A DNA stretch of 64,000 nucleotides from Acanthosoma haemorrhoidale. Lineage: Eukaryota > Arthropoda > Insecta > Hemiptera > Acanthosomatidae. Positions 26,701-37,800 of the stretch are shown here, piece after piece. The position numbers and the translations under genes are program-made. The first letter of the stretch is position 1. Each line of letters starts with the position of its first letter. The stretch covers positions 38,019,754 through 38,083,753 of the forward strand of contig OV884011.1 in assembly GCA_930367205.1 (NCBI GenBank), given 5' to 3'. The notes under the pieces are model-generated. The model made no database searches and was not told the DNA's origin. It worked only from the letters and a program-made list of their open reading frames with translations.

Positions 26701-29700
26701 GGTCTCTCCCAAGGAGGTGCTAGTTTTAGCGAGACGAAGGCAGAGATTCCCACTTCATTCCCCCATTCAAAGGAGAGTGTAGGGCCTGACAACGCCGGAC
26801 TAAAACATAGCGAAGTTAGGAGAAAGAGATGCAGAGGTAGTTGAATGAGAAGACCATGGTTTTGAGTAGAGCAGCAAGCGCCAGTACAGAGAGAGAGAGG
26901 AGAGAGTAGTGTTCCTAGTGATGGTCTGGTTCGTTATGCTAATTCAGATTACTGCCGGGTCTTATATAGCCGGTCCGCCTTGGTGGGGATAGGCCCCCAC
27001 CAGGCGGCCAGGGGAAGTGGGGATGGGTCCCCACCTGCGGCTGTTTACCCCACTAGCTCCTCCCCCTACTCTCACTGACGTCATAATTTTTATTTACAAC
27101 AAATATGGAAACATAGACAGGTATAATATGATTCGAGAAGAGGGGAACTTTTAATTATTTGTAATTAAGAGGTGGTCACAACAGTAACAAATTAGACTGA
27201 CTATGGAAATAGATATTAAAACTGTGAATAAGTTAGGTTATGATTGTTGTAGGCCAAGTTTACTTAACTCCTTTGAATAATTTTATGAAATAGTTGAACA
27301 AACTAGATCTGCGAATAGAATGCAATTTCAATGTCTATAAGAAAAGCAAGACTGTAATCTTTGACAGTTGAGTGAGTCTCAATTTCACAAAATTTACTTA
27401 AAGCAATGCTGTATAAGGTAAAGTACAAATCTATAACCCTTTCATAACCTTCCACAGTGGAAATAAGGTTTTAATATTCTATGTTACCTTACCTGGTCTG
27501 TTCATCATGCGAAAACTGCGGATAGGACGGAGCTGGCTGATAGCAGAATAGATGGTGCACAAGAGGGACATGCTTCCAACTCTTGTAAGAACACTGGACG
27601 AGTTCATTGGGTCTCACTTCAGCTGTGTGGAACATCGGCAAAACGGAGCCAAGGAAGTCTGAGCAGAGGCACAGAACAGATCCTTTCATTTCCACAACAT
27701 AGTTGATGATCCCTTCTGAAAAGGCAGGAGGAACATTCCCGTGAACTATCATCAGGGAGGTATGGTTCAGCCATGGTGTTGTGTACATCTGGGAAAAGCT
27801 GAGAATGTGGATAGTATACCTATGGCAATCAAAGTTAAATTAAAAATATATCATCACAATAAAATGTGTCTTTATTTTAATATAAAAAACATTCATGATT
27901 AGAGTGCAAGGAATGTTACATTTATAGCTATAAGTACTGTTACATTTATAACTATATACTTGTCAAAATAAAGCTTTATTAAGCACATGAAGTCCTGAAA
28001 AAAAAATAAAATAAATATGTTAGGGACTTGAATAAATATATTTGGATGTGCCAAAACAAAGTGTTTTAATTAAATAACTTTAAAAACTGTTTTAGAAATT
28101 AAGTATATATATGTAAATAAAATTCATTACATGTCCCTCTTCAGAACTGTCTCAAGGGCTTGTTTGACACTATCAGCAGCCGATGAGCTATCCGAGAATA
28201 TAATGATATTTGGCGGTTTTGTTCTATCAGATGAATTGTTGCTTGTGATTGTTCTCCTCGGCGTCGAAGGCAATGACTTCAAAGAAGAGATGGAAGTGGT
28301 AACAGAATCTGCTGCCAGCCTAAAAACCATACAAAATGTATGTTTAAAATTATAATAGGATAAATTTTGAATAATTTATTTTGACATTTCAGGCATACAA
28401 TAAAAGGCAACAGTGGAAAACATGTATTGCATATAACAGGCAAGGAAGCCTTAATTTTATGTTTAAATAAATCTAATTCATTGTTTGATCCTCTATTCTG
28501 GCTTAAAGCCATCATCTACTCCAACATAGGACAGGAAGAAGAGCTATCCATAGTTATCAACATTTTCAAACCGGAATGGAAAAACCCATATAGCACAAAT
28601 TTGTTACAATGGGGTCGATTCTGGATTTTTCAATTTGGTCATGACTGCATATTTTTCAAATTATAAAAAATTGTGGTTTGTATTTAGACCAGTTGTCTGA
28701 AATTATTTAATTTAGGCAAAGCTTCTATGGTTTATTTACCAATGGCATAAAACTTCTGAACAATTGAATCAAAGATTAATACACTGAATAACATAATTTC
28801 ATAAATGCATGTTAACATGCAATGAATAAGATAGCACGTATAAACAGATTTTCGAAATAAAAAAATTACAAAGGATACTTTGTGCTGAACCTGTAGGACT
28901 GTAGTTGGTTCCATGATCTTTCTATCCCAGATGTGAACCAAAGTCAAGATTTTCCAATTTTTAACGTACAACCTATCAGCAATTACCTTCCCACACTCTG
29001 CTCTGGTCCTGATGCAGACAGACATATAATGTGCATTGAAATTCTATCCTCATTACACAGGAAGAAACTCGATCTTCTATTTTACTTCACAAAAGCGAAT
29101 TTCAAATACATTCACCTCTGAATATTACAGCTAAATTTGATTATTTCATGAATTAATAATCACAAAGAAATATTCCACAACAAAGTAAAGTGTGAACAAA
29201 TAAGCTTTTTCAAACAAGATAACTCACAATTATCGAAACCAAATATTTTAAAGTTATGAGACCGATTTCTGTGAATCAACATTACCATTGAACATAATTG
29301 AAGGAGAATCAATGAAGGGAAATATAAAAAAAAAAATAACAAAGCTCTTAAATCATAATTACAAATTTATTCTTAAGAAAAAATCATATCTTTCTCTTTA
29401 ACGCAACTACAGCTTTATTTAATCTTTTGACTAGATATCACATAATACAGTTGCTTACAGTCTATATTCATAAAGCATTGTGTGCAACAGAGATCATAAG
29501 TTTATGTTAGTTTATGTCTTAAATATATTACTGTTAGTATAAATGGTATTACTTTGTCTACAATATACCTTACAACACTACTCAATTAATAATTACTTCC
29601 AAGACTACAAACAATAATGTTCTATAACATTATACACTGATTTAATATCATAACAGGTCACCTAGTAGATACTGGTGTTGAAGAGCCGACATCTGTGGTG

Positions 29701-32700
29701 CTCATTCTGGACAAAGAAGGGGCGCTGGAAGGCACGGAGCTCTCTGTTACTGTGAAACTGTTGTCACCACCATTCAGCTCCTCACCCACACTATTGAGGG
29801 GGGAGTTGTTACTAGCAGTAACGGGCTGTTGGACTTGAAAACTTCCAGGAACCAGTTTAACAGCTCTGAAATCAAAGTTTATACTTGAATGAAAGATGCA
29901 AATAAATTTGGAAATGAGTCTAATATATCAGGAATTATAATTTAATATGTACTTATATCAATCTTTTAATTTTACGGATGCCCCTGTGTTTCAAAGTTTT
30001 CAAACATTGGTATTTCTTCCTTGATTTATTTATTGAAAGAATTTCTTACTAACAGAATTAGTTAACTAAATGAAATCCTCTTCTTGGATTTACAATATAA
30101 CAAAATGGTAGATGTAGCATTAAGAGAATAATCTCAGCACTGTAACAATTAATTAGCCTTAATATAAATTTAAATAATAATTACCCAACACCAGAGCCCG
30201 GATGCCTCACAGATATCTCTTGTTGAGTCCCTTTCACCTGACCGACAGCTTCACAAAATGTGCAAAGCATCGAGATATGAGCTCTCCAGCGAGACATAAA
30301 ACATTCCTTCCGTTGGATCCTGCTCAAAGCTAAAGGCAGTAGTACATGAGAAATTAGTCACACACATTTTTTAAATAAATAAACCAGACTATTAGTGAAA
30401 GATTGAAACAACACCAAATTACTTTAATTTATATATATAACAGATAAATACAACCAACATCTGGAGATTTTATCAATGTATTCAAGATTAAATATATATT
30501 GCACCGATTTCAGTCTTTGTTACAATATTTTTACTTTTTTATCTATAAAGATTGATAGTGTATTTCATAATAACATTGGCTACAAAAACTTAGATAATTA
30601 ATATATATTTATTAATTATTAATACTAATAACATAGTACTATTCCTCAACGTTGGGGAATGGGTTGGTTTCTCCTGGTGGTTTCTATGCTCTGGTCTTAA
30701 ACATGCAGTCTATCTTCAACACCCAATGGTCTTTTATTTATTTTTTTTTTTTCTTATTTCTGCACCCCTGTTCTTTTATTTATTGTAAAATAAAAATATA
30801 TACAAAAGTACATTATGGTAATATATAAAATGGCCTCTTTGCCTTGCTCTGCATCAGGGTTACATTTTAAGGAGGTCTCAGAAGGTAACAAACATCAGAT
30901 TATGGTTACTATTTGACAAAAAGGGCCATTTGCCCAGTTGTCAGACTGATAACTCTTATGGGTTGGGGTAGATCCCCCCCTTAGGGGTAGATCCCCCTTG
31001 ATTACATCTATCTATGGTTAAAACATTAAATGCAATGCAAAGGGACCAGGTGATAGGGCTCACCTTAGAGTTTCTATAAGGGAAGGATGGGGGGATATCG
31101 TGTTATAATGATTGGTCAAGAATTTCAGCAAATCAAAGAATTTGATATGTCTATGGTGCATCCAAATTCATCGCTCATCCATCCACCATTGACATTTTTG
31201 TGTCGCTCACGATTTTTCCACTGCTGGAATGATGTATGCCAGGGATACTTTCACGAGTATCCTGGTCATAAATTACTGGAGCTGTTTAGCTGTCGCTTCA
31301 GTCAGAAGACTAAAAAGTGGTACAGAGCTAGCCTGAGAATAATCTTGTACATCATTAGCTTGAGACACAGTGATTAACTGAGGGATGAAAGAGATCCCTT
31401 TTTCTCCTACTAGTTGATATTTATAGGTCACCATATTTACCAACCTAAATATCTGGAAATTCCAAAAGGTGCAATTCCTTGATACATGGGCTTATTCAAA
31501 ATTTGTCACCATATAAATTGTTTCAATTGAAAACTCAGTTCTTCAAAATTAACCTTATTCTAATAATTAAACTTGATGGTAAAAATATTGTTACAATATA
31601 ATGTATATTGATTACTTACAATTTCCTAATGGAGCATATGTTTCTGGGACAGAAGCAGCGTTCAGGATTTTATAAGGAACTCCAACAGTATCAACACCTA
31701 TAGTCAACATACAAAATATTTTATAACCAAGGATAAATTGTCATATATATACATAAGAAATATATGAGTGAGTTAAATGCCACAAATTGATATAAGCTAT
31801 TATAATATCTAAACGTGAAAACTCACTTTGTATTCTCATTATCTGGATTCCGTTTTCCAATGTGAAATTATTTTGGGAGAATGTGACGCAAAGTGAAGCA
31901 AACTTCAACTCATCCGATTCAAGCAATAGTGATACATATTCTGCTACGTGCCAAGCTACAGGTACGCCAAATTTCTCAATCTGCAGAAACGTAAATAACA
32001 CAATCTATCAGATGGTAAAAATGTATTTTCCTTAATTTGCACCAGTAATCATGAAAAAAAAAATATTTGGGTTAAGAGAACAAATTTTGGTAGTATTACC
32101 TCTAATAGAGGAGAGTTAGTCCGATATTGACAAGTGTTATAGTTGGCTTCCAATAAAAGAATAACCGGGCTATTTTCTTCCGAAACCTCTGTTGCCTTTA
32201 GACCCATCAATTGTATAGGAAGATGGGTCTTGCCTGGGATAATCGAAACCCAACCAGAAATGTCCAAAATTTGCTTTAAAAGAAACAGACCAAAATTTAT
32301 AAGACATACACATTCTCTATTTCAGAAATATAAAGAGTATTCAGTGGAGTCTAGATTATCCCCAGGGCACAATCAATAACATTAGAAAAACATCAAAATA
32401 CATATACAGATATGGATTCAATTACTTACATTATTATAGTCGTTACATCATTATATATTGTGTTATTTTTTAATAATAAATAGTGAACATTTATTTGTAA
32501 ATAAATATTAAATTTTACTAGTATTTAAAAAAAAAATTATCCTTTTTTTCTCTCCTTGTTATAAGTTAAAAAATAAATTGCTTATGTAGATATATACTTA
32601 TCGAATAATAGTAATAATACACATTACCAGGGTTAACATAAAGCAAGAGTTCTAAGAATCTCTCTGCAAGTCAACTATTCAAAAGTTTGTGTCAAGGCCT

Positions 32701-34347
32701 TGTTTCAAAATCAATTCTTAAGAAAATGTTACTTCAATCTGATTATACTGTTATATTTAAATATTGTTTATGTATTCATATATTATTTGATTATTTTAAC
32801 AATTAGCTAATAAATAGTAGGCTGGTGAAAAAAAAATTTGTCTTTTTTTTTTATGCTTCTTTCTTGCTTTATTCTTCAAAAATCTCATTATTTTCAGTGC
32901 ACTCAACCCCAATTACTGTGGATAATCAAGACTTCACTATATATTATTATAAATTATTTCTTGAGAAAATATAAAAATAAATATATTATGGTAAGAAAAG
33001 TAATAATTTTCTGAAGTATCACCACTGAGATATTATAAAAATAAGCTTGAATAAATCATTCATTATAAATATTCAAAAATGATTTTACATGGTAAGTATT
33101 AGTATTGATATAATTTTTTTTAAAAATGAATAAATTTTATTAAACTTTTTAGAATCTTGATTATTGTAATTTTGTTCATAGTATTAACCATTCTCAAGAT
33201 AGCAGAAATATACTACCGAACAAAACTGGTTATCTCAGGATTTGAACTTTTTTCCCTTTAAATAGATAAAACAGTAAATTTAAAAGCCCCCAAAATGTAT
33301 CATTTTCCTATAATATAAGTCATAAATTTTATTTTTTGAACATTCTATATATTATTAACTACTAAAATTAGTTATTGAATAAATTATCTGTGATTAGGCA
33401 CACGGTTCAAAACCCTTACATGTTTATCATTTGGAAGTTGTTTTTAGATTAGTCTAAAAGCGACGAAAAAAGTTTATAGTGTGAAAACATGAGTTTTTAG
33501 GGTCATAGGTCATAACCGCATGGCCCGGTTTAAATTTATTTCTTGAGTTTGATCATTATTGGACCTCTATAGATCGATTTAAACCAAAAAATCATTCCAC
33601 AGAGTCTAAAAGTTGAAAAAAAATAGTGTTTAAGGTCATGACACACAGGTCATGACCACCTGATTTGGCTGGAATACTATCTTCACCTGTATTTGATCCT
33701 AAATGTACACTCTGCAAACTTTGATGAATTTCAGTTTGAAATTTGGTTTGAATTTGAAGGTTTTTGAATTTAAGTTTGAAGATGAAGAGACTTAATATTA
33801 AAACAGGACAGAAATTAAATCACTAGAAGGTAGATTATAATGCTTTCATGACTTCTTTAGCCCTATTTCCTACTCTAACATTCAATTTTGTGAAAATAAG
33901 TTATTTTTCTTAAATTTTCTTTCCAGGCAGTTTACAATATTTTTTATTTATTTGTAAATAAAAGTAAAAATTTATACCTTAGGATATACAGTGGCGATTC
34001 GTTTATTTGAAGAGTACCAGAGGAGGTCTCCGATAAATCCACTCTTTTTATTAACGCATTGCTCAGAGAGCACACTAGTTACTTCAAGTTTTTGTACATA
34101 AACTGGCAAAAAGTTACGTGTAAGATTAATGTTATAATTTATTAAATTATTTTTAACAAATATCCATTAATTATAAACTTGAAGTTGCAGTTCAATACTT
34201 ACCTGGGGACTTAAATACTAAAGGTGGTATCTCATGGTGAATCACTACTGTGCCATTCTTTTTATTGACTAATTTAATTTTTTGCAAAATAGCATTAATT
34301 CGCCAAGATTGAAGCCAAGTGGCAGCAATGTAATAAACGGTTAACAT
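14726..34347 (-). CDS. HLCS: Holocarboxylase synthetase (biotin-protein ligase), complete
   Basis: Seventeen coding exons join in phase with GT-AG borders: 34347-34203, 34102-33978, 32273-32100, 31980-31827, 31697-31620, 30329-30185, 29865-29662, 28319-28131, 27819-27493, 25408-25255, 24629-24444, 23249-23061, 22918-22786, 22704-22544, 21719-21605, 16823-16607 and 14909-14726 (stop TAA), giving 959 aa. The enzyme activates biotin with ATP and transfers it to a lysine of acetyl-CoA, pyruvate, propionyl-CoA and methylcrotonyl-CoA carboxylases. The C-terminal catalytic domain shows the nucleotide loop TKGKGRGGNTWLSPKGCAM (about residue 732), VKWPNDIYA with the catalytic Lys (about 795), GGVLV, and the GCGLNLKNEEPTLCIN strand. 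The last exon is the SH3-like cap ending near HPDGNTFDM. The N-terminus starts MLTVYYIAATWLQSWR, as I recall for insect homologs. The start is the first ATG after an acceptor at 34366-34364, so a 5' untranslated exon should lie further upstream. Length and all key motifs look intact. Confidence 0.95.
15580..16136. repeat. Tandem duplication, unit about 290 bp
   Basis: Two neighbouring units, about 15595-15855 and 15895-16136, share an ordered series of blocks: TTTTATTTTTG.ACTGTAATCACAC, AATAAAACTGACATTAAA, TCATGTT.GC.AACTTTATC, GGTAGTTCTATTTGATGCCC, GCTAAAATAAAAT, and a terminal TTAATTAACTGATTAAACTG-like block. They lie in the last HLCS intron (14910-16606). No coding signal was seen; a diverged third partial copy may follow to about 16390. 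Confidence 0.7.
17990..20760 (+). mobile_element. Dead Ty1/copia retrotransposon (gag, protease, integrase, part of RT)
   Basis: The remnant lies in the HLCS intron 16824-21604, antisense to the gene. At 17993-18011 the sequence AGGTTATAGGCCAAGAATG resembles the copia primer-binding site that pairs with an internal part of initiator tRNA-Met, and gag would start right there. Gag reads KMPKTYENIITAME (18456) and a zinc knuckle CYRCGKPGH (18620) whose last Cys is replaced after a stop. The protease region (18831-19100) lacks the DSG site (it reads SISDSH) but keeps NVYHFPELRNNL. Integrase shows WHRRLGH (19268), CGPITPEAWDGYKYFVTFID (19475) and RADNRGECVSN (19650). RT starts WEKATEQLGSFKESDTWEVV (20345) and stops being readable near 20700, before the YVDD motif. 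Many stops and frameshifts; no 3' LTR was found. Confidence 0.88.
21295..21500. repeat. Dispersed repeat, copy 1 (partner at 38015-38225)
   Basis: Landmarks GTGTGGAGT.TACA, TTGGGCAA, GTCAGGATCACAAA, AGGCAAGAATTC, AACAGAAAATT, ACTGTAAATG-like, TTTTTGTTTTGATTTCTT and GTAAATG/GTGAATGTTTGGTTGTCA reappear in the same order at 38015-38225. It ends about 105 bp from an HLCS exon and lies just downstream of the copia remnant, so it may be part of that or another retroelement. No frame is conserved between the copies. Confidence 0.6.
22920..23030. repeat. AT-rich low-complexity tract in a short HLCS intron
   Basis: The 142-bp intron between exons 23249-23061 and 22918-22786 consists largely of repeats of ATTATATATAAATAATTATA and TAGATAAATAA. 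It is simple sequence with no function seen; it lies very close to both splice sites. Confidence 0.6.
23470..23800 (+). mobile_element. Non-LTR retrotransposon 3' end (family A)
   Basis: A C/T-rich block in an HLCS intron. The stretch near 23720-23770 (TTTACCAGTTCCTGATCTCC, then AACAATTCATAATCTTATTT) matches the 3' end of the element at 52900-55300, read on its minus strand (TTTATCAGTTCCTTATCTTCC, then AACAATTCATAATTCTTATT), and more loosely 7010-7040. It is a short, 5'-truncated, broken copy inserted antisense to HLCS. Confidence 0.5.
25500..26060 (+). other. Unassigned block with short broken frames in HLCS intron
   Basis: Between HLCS exons 27819-27493 and 25408-25255 a plus-strand frame opens with MAGSSKKYFYLSDPKD at 25514 and then shifts to a Lys/Pro-rich frame (25598-25780). 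The pieces look like a decayed coding sequence, perhaps a transposon, but no motif I know is present. Confidence 0.2.
26267..27083 (-). mobile_element. GC-rich LTR-like repeat, copy 1
   Basis: An 817-bp block far richer in GC than its surroundings, in an HLCS intron. Read on the plus strand it begins TGTCGGGCTC and ends ACTGACGTCA, so it has TG...CA ends. Read on the minus strand it has a CRE-like palindrome TGACGTCA (27083-27076), two consecutive GC hairpins (26975-27007 and 27017-27034), a consensus TATA box TATATAAG (26968-26961), then an open frame of 189 codons (26792-26223). This is the layout expected of a retroelement promoter/LTR (U3, TATA, R-U5), here without an internal region, as in a solo LTR. 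A shorter relative lies at 44355-44752. I could not find a matching target-site duplication, so LTR identity is an inference. The 189-codon frame is not shared by the second copy and is probably a by-product of high GC. Confidence 0.6.
30640..31480. other. Unassigned repeat-like block in HLCS intron
   Basis: The intron 30330-31619 contains a stretch of raised GC with a near-perfect direct repeat around 30966-31000 (GGGGTAGATCCCCC twice, 21 bp apart) and an open frame of 96 codons from 31087. The frame has a Cys/His-containing stretch but no domain I recognise. It is likely an unrecognised mobile element piece. Confidence 0.25.
33538..33580. repeat. Short dispersed repeat, copy 2
   Basis: TTCTTGAGTTTGATCATTA then TTGGACCTCT..AGATCGATTT matches 8430-8472 in the same orientation. 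It lies in the HLCS intron between exons 34102-33978 and 32273-32100. Just downstream, near 33635-33660, GGTCATGAC and its flanks form a local direct repeat. Confidence 0.4.
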
Positions 34348-34894
34348 ACTGTTATAGTTTGATCTGGAATTAAACAAACATTGAAGTATATAAATTAAAT
34401 GTGATCTGATATCATTTGAAATACTTCAATATAAATTACAAAACATAGATATGACTATGTGTCACTTTGAAAGATAAATACTATTTGAAAGAATGATATC
34501 CATACTTTATTTCTTAATTAAAAATAAATTCGCATTATCAACTTTATAGTTATTTTTTTCTACTTCTGAAAATTAGGCATCTATTACAAGCAATATGACT
34601 TTCAAAATTTAACATATTTCAGGTTATGGACACTACTATAATCAGTGAAAACCTCCAGTCCAATGTTTACAGAAGTAACCTGGACTACCGTAACCTTCAC
34701 GAACAGTAACAACACTTAGCGGTTAAAACAAGTTCCTTATTATAAGAAATTGTCATTTATTTATATGGTATACGTGTTTGGTTTGCATTTTACATTGTGT
34801 TGCCTTTTTCGACTATTTTATCAATCTCTGAGTTTATTTAGAGTTAATTTTTACCAGTGGAATGCTATTTTGAGGTGTTAATACACAATTTAAA
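34348..34894. promoter_or_regulatory. Shared head-to-head promoter region of HLCS and PLRG1
   Basis: The two start codons are 547 bp apart and point away from each other, so both promoters and both 5' untranslated regions must fit here unless they extend into the neighbouring gene. HLCS has an acceptor at 34366-34364 just upstream of its ATG, implying a spliced leader exon in this interval. No clear TATA box was identified for either direction. The role is inferred from position. Confidence 0.6.
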
Positions 34895-37800
34895 ATGGTT
34901 GAGGTAAATCTTTAATTTGTAGAAAATTATTTACAACAAAGTTCTATATTGTTCCTCGTTAACTATTGTAATGTTAACTATTTCAGGAAGTTCAGAGGCA
35001 TTCTGTACACACCCTTTTGTTCCGGTCTCTTAAACGGACACATGACATGTTCATAAGTACTCAAGGGAATCTTCCACCGGTGGACGAAGTCGCGTTAGTA
35101 TTTGATATATTTTATGATTAACTATATGCCTTGATTATCTTGTGTTTATGTTAACTGTAGTACTATATTTTCAGAGAAAAACTTAAAAGAGGTATCAAAG
35201 CCCGTGACAGCTACAGTTTAGTTCTAGATAAAGTGAAACATAGTAATTCTACCAGAAATATCCATTCAGAAGCAAAACATGATCGAACATTTGATTCAGG
35301 TAAAATTGTTGTTTTTTTATCATTCCATTTGTGCCTCGCCTATATTCAAAGATTTGTTCACTTTGATGAGCCACATTCTCGTTGCGGTGCATAAGGCCCC
35401 TTGTACTTGTGTAATAAGTCGAGTCATTGTCTGTAGTCATGTAGATGGTCTGTTGACACAATGTATATAGACAGTTTAGATATTTTGTCGCATTTACACA
35501 CTTGAATGCCTTGTTCCTCATTAGTTGATAAATATGGTTGTCCTTGTTGGGATCACTTTTTTCTAATAGCTTTTTCAATTTAATCAGACCATGAAAAAAC
35601 ACTTTGTACCTGACCCTTCACTTCAGAATAAAAACTGTATTTCATGGTGGTAAAAGGATATAAGTATTTTTTGCCGATACAAACATTGGCAAACCGATTT
35701 CTAAACTCTCAAGGCTTTAATTCTAGTAGTGTTGTGAATCATTTAAAAACTAAAAAACCCATTCACATTAAATCTGCACAAAATTTTTGGCAAGATCTGG
35801 AGAGTACAATTCGGCTCCTACCTATGGTTACAGATGAAAACCTTTTCTCATTTAAGGGAGTTGAAGGTTTTGTAGGGAGATGAAAAAGAGTTAGGGTTTT
35901 CATCAAGTTTATTCATAGACAATGTAAGACTTCGAGTGGGTTAAGAAGTGTCATTCTCCCGATTAAAAGCTGTTTTTAACATGTGGATTTTTTTCTAAAT
36001 CACTCACTGACAGTTCATATTTTTTGACCAGCTCTTTGATAACCATTTTCATCTTGACGTGATGTTTATATTTGGGATTGATAACGTCCCACAAACATGA
36101 TGTCGCATGAAAATCTTCAATAAATCGGAACACTTTCTCTGTAGGCCACATCTTGATAAGAAAAAAACAATAACTGGGTATACTGTCTCCCATTTCAAAC
36201 GAAGACAAAAGTTCTGCGAGTCATGTCTATAGACATGAATTTGTCGATTGTCTAGATACAAAAATTGCTTGACTTTGTATACAGGTGTGTACAAGGCCTT
36301 AGCTCACTTCATTCACAAATTTGGTTTTGTTTTGGGAAAATTAAAATTTTTAAATATTTTAGGTGTAATTTAATTTAAGTATTCGTTAGGTTATAATGTG
36401 TCTTTTTATTTAGAATGCTTGTTAGGTTTTAGTTTGTAAAAGATACTGTAAGTTATCATTGGCATTCAAAAATCATTTTATGTGAGTGTAATCATATGTA
36501 AAATATCTTTGATTTACGTTAAATTACAACTGGTTGATCCGAGAATCACTTGCCGTTTACTCAATTCTTCCCCTTTTATTAGATCAAATATTCTTTGTTT
36601 TTTATACCTAGTGGCCAAAATTTGGTTATATTGTGTAAAAACGGAATAGGGAATATATATATATATAAACAGAATTAAAGACTTAAAAAATAAAGAAGCA
36701 AGCAATATCAAGAGATATCCAAATTGTGGTCATAGTCTCTCTAATCATATCTTAAAAACTTATTAAATGATTGTGATAAATATTTTTGACTTCAGAATGT
36801 TCATATTTATTTTAGTGATTTTTTTTTTTATTTAAATGAATTTTCATTTTAGTTAAAATACTTTGGTCACTGATAGTAGTCAAAACATTGCAATGAAATA
36901 AACCTATTAAGCCCTGCATGTAACATATTAACCATGTTCGACATTATATTTTAACCAAAAATAACAGCATAATTAGAGTTTTGTAATATAACTTTATACT
37001 TTCCGATCCATTGAATCATTTTCACGACCATTGTCATTGAATATACTTACATACCCCGTTTCCATTCCTGTATGAATGCAGGTACTCTCCGTTCAAATTT
37101 GGCAATTAAATGAGTTTGGGATGATTAAACCATTGAGTTTACCTATGTATTTGGTAACACAACAATTTTCCTAAACAAAACAACAGTGAAGCCACTCTAA
37201 ACCTGAAGTATTGAATTGTAAATTAAAACATAAAAAAAGTAATATAAAAGTTGCCGTAAAGATTTATAAATGTATTTTATATGTTTCTCTATTATTAAGA
37301 ATAGTTTTGCATCAAAATAATCATAAAACAATAATTCTTCGTTTAGTCTACTGCACATTAAATGAAATGAACTTAAACTTAGTTAGTCTCATCTTGGTGA
37401 CCTAATTTTGAATGGGAGCTCCAAGTGTTATTAACTAAAGGAAGAATATATTTGGTTTTTTAATATATTTTTTTCTTTTATTATTCTTTTCAGATGGAAG
37501 CATTGACCTGCAAGAACAAAGTGAAACTGCTATCCTACCATATACTGGTGGAGGGACGGTAGCTCTTCAACAGAACACCTCTGTAACTTCAATAATTCCT
37601 AGGAAAGCTCCAACAATGCCCAAGCCTAAGTGGCACGCTCCTTGGAAGCTGTATAGGGTAATATCTGGTCATTTAGGGTGGGTACGGTGCGTTACCGTTG
37701 AGCCTGGTAATGAATGGTTCGCCACAGGATCTGCAGACAGAGTTATAAAGGTGAGTTTCAGTATCACTATCATAATCATCAGAATAAAGGATTATCTTAG

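Noticed and set aside
26223..26792. 189-codon minus-strand open frame as a protein-coding gene
   Set aside because: It sits wholly in a GC-rich repeat, shows no known domain, and the second copy at 44355-44752 does not keep the frame.
35644..35883. 79-codon plus-strand frame in PLRG1 intron 3
   Set aside because: No recognisable domain; it lies within the MADF-bearing inverted-repeat element and is more likely a decayed part of it.
36650..36668. (AT)n run as a feature of interest
   Set aside because: Short simple repeat typical of this composition, with no associated structure.
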